A stretch of DNA of 64,000 bases from Euptelea pleiosperma (taxonomy: Eukaryota; Streptophyta; Magnoliopsida; Ranunculales; Eupteleaceae), in assembly GCA_035048495.1 (NCBI GenBank), contig JASUTR010000080.1, positions 1 through 64,000 of the forward strand, given 5' to 3'. The position numbers and the translations under genes are program-made. Below are positions 62,701-64,000 of this stretch, in pieces (within the stretch, counting starts at the first letter, position 1; each line of letters opens with the position of its first letter). The notes beneath the pieces were generated by a model that was not told where the DNA came from, did no database searches, and saw only the letters and a program-made list of their open reading frames with translations.

Positions 62701-64000
62701 CTTGTTCGACTGTTCAATCTTTTCCAACACTTCAAATGTTGAAACAATAGTAATGGAAGAGTTTGAGTCCAATTACGAGGTCCGGTTGCGAAAAAAGTCA
62801 CAAGTTATAGGCTTCGGAATGTAACACACAAACTGAGTCCAATTAAGACATTGACGCACGGATGAGCTAACTTGTTCGACTGTCACGAATCTTATTCCAA
62901 CACTTCAAATGTGTTGAAACAATAGTAATGGAAGAGTTTGAGTCCAATTACGAGGTCCGTTGCAAAATCACAAGTTTAGGCTTCGGAATGTAACACACAA
63001 ACTGAGTCCAATTAAAGACATTGACGCACGGATGGAGCTAACTTGTTTCGACTGTCACGAATCTATTCCCACTTCAAATGTGTTGAAACAATAGTAATGG
63101 AAGAGTTTGAGTCCAATTACGAGGTCCGGTTGCGAAAAGTCACAAGTTATAGGCTTCGGAATGTAACACACAAACTGAGTCCAATTTAGACGTTGACGCA
63201 CGGATGGAGCTAACTTGTTTCGACTGTCACGAATCTATTCCAACACTTCAAATGTGTTGAAACAATAGTAATGGAAGAGTTTGAGTCCAATTACGAGGTC
63301 CGGTTGCGAAAAAGTCACAAGTTATAGGCTTCGGAATGTAAACACAAACTGAGTCCAATTTGAAAGACGTGACGCACGGATGGAGCTAACTTGTTTCGAC
63401 TGTCAAATCTTTTCCAACACTTCAAAATGTTAAACAATAGTAATGGAAGAGTTTGAGTCCAATTACGAGGTCCGGTTGCAAAAAGTCACAAGTTATAGGC
63501 TTCGGAATGTAACACAAACTGAGTCCAATTAAAGACATTGACGCACGGATGGAGCTAACTTGTTTCGACTGTCACGAATCTAATTCCAACACTTCAATGT
63601 GTTGAAAACAATAGTAATGGAAGAGTTTGAGTCCAATTACGAGGTCCGGTTGAGAAAAAGTCACAAGTTATAGGCTTCGGAATGTAACACACAAACTGAG
63701 TCCAATTAAACATTGACGCACGGATGGAGCTAACTTGTTTCGACTGTCACGAATCTTGTTCCAACACTTCAAATGTGTTGAAACAATGTAATGGAAGAGT
63801 TTGAGTCCAATTACGAGGTCCGGTTGCGAAAAAAGTCACAAGTTATAGGCTTCGGAATGTAACACAAACTGAGTCCAATTAAGACATTGACGCACGGATG
63901 GAGCTAACTTGTTTCGACTGTCACGAATCTATTCCAACACTTCAATGTGTTGAAACAATAATGGAAGAGTTTGAGTCCAATTACGAGGTCCGGTTGCGAA
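53701..64000 (+). repeat. Satellite array with frequent one-base indels
   Basis: Same monomer and orientation, about 58 copies, but most monomers carry one to several single-base gains or losses, often in short homopolymers: gcacgatgg, ttgttcgactg, aatctattcc, ggataagtc, tccgttgcg. Around 53400-54700 the monomer order matches 22300-23600 at a shift of about 31,117 bp, with the indels added. Further right, diagnostic variants fade toward a common consensus. Open frames seen here on either strand are satellite read-through, not genes. Confidence 0.9.

Noticed and set aside
1..64000. Arabidopsis-type CEN180 satellite
   Set aside because: The period is similar, but the sequence does not resemble the CEN180 consensus as I know it; similar length reflects the usual nucleosome-scale size.
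1..64000. rRNA, tRNA or telomere repeats
   Set aside because: I saw no rRNA core motifs, no cloverleaf with plausible A and B boxes, and no TTTAGGG arrays.

Overview
The window is a block of plant (peri)centromere-type satellite DNA interrupted by one intact non-LTR retrotransposon. I infer a flowering plant. The retrotransposon has the layout of a plant L1-clade LINE: an ORF1 with a DUF4283-like domain and a CCHC knuckle, and an ORF2 with AP-type endonuclease, reverse transcriptase, zf-RVT and a C-terminal RNase H. I cannot name the species, and I do not recognise the satellite as a published family such as Arabidopsis CEN180.

Layout. 1-23705: head-to-tail satellite with a period of about 177 bp, organised into higher-order repeats (HORs). 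These include a 24-monomer unit of about 4,246 bp present twice (about 630-9122) and a 26-monomer unit of about 4,601 bp present twice (about 11300-20500). 23706-29492: the LINE, flanked by a 12-15 bp target-site duplication and ending in 41 A. Its extreme 5' end carries an inverted, diverged ~89 bp piece of the same satellite. 29496-about 53700: satellite resumes in the same phase. It holds several copies of a ~22-monomer HOR, a run of three same-variant monomers (34999-35529) and three tandem copies of an 11-monomer, 1,947 bp HOR (42789-48629). About 53700-64000: the same satellite, but with frequent one-base insertions and deletions and gradual loss of the diagnostic monomer variants. I read this mainly as low-quality or consensus-averaged assembly.

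The only credible protein-coding genes are ORF1 and ORF2 of the LINE. They overlap as ATGA and would act together in target-primed reverse transcription: ORF1 binds RNA, and ORF2 nicks, reverse transcribes and probably removes RNA. The rest, roughly 329 monomers, is non-coding. The main points of interest are the young, potentially active LINE, with its pre-insertion target preserved in a paralogous HOR copy at 48.8 kb; the inverted satellite piece at its 5' junction; the nested HOR history; and the change in sequence character at the right end.
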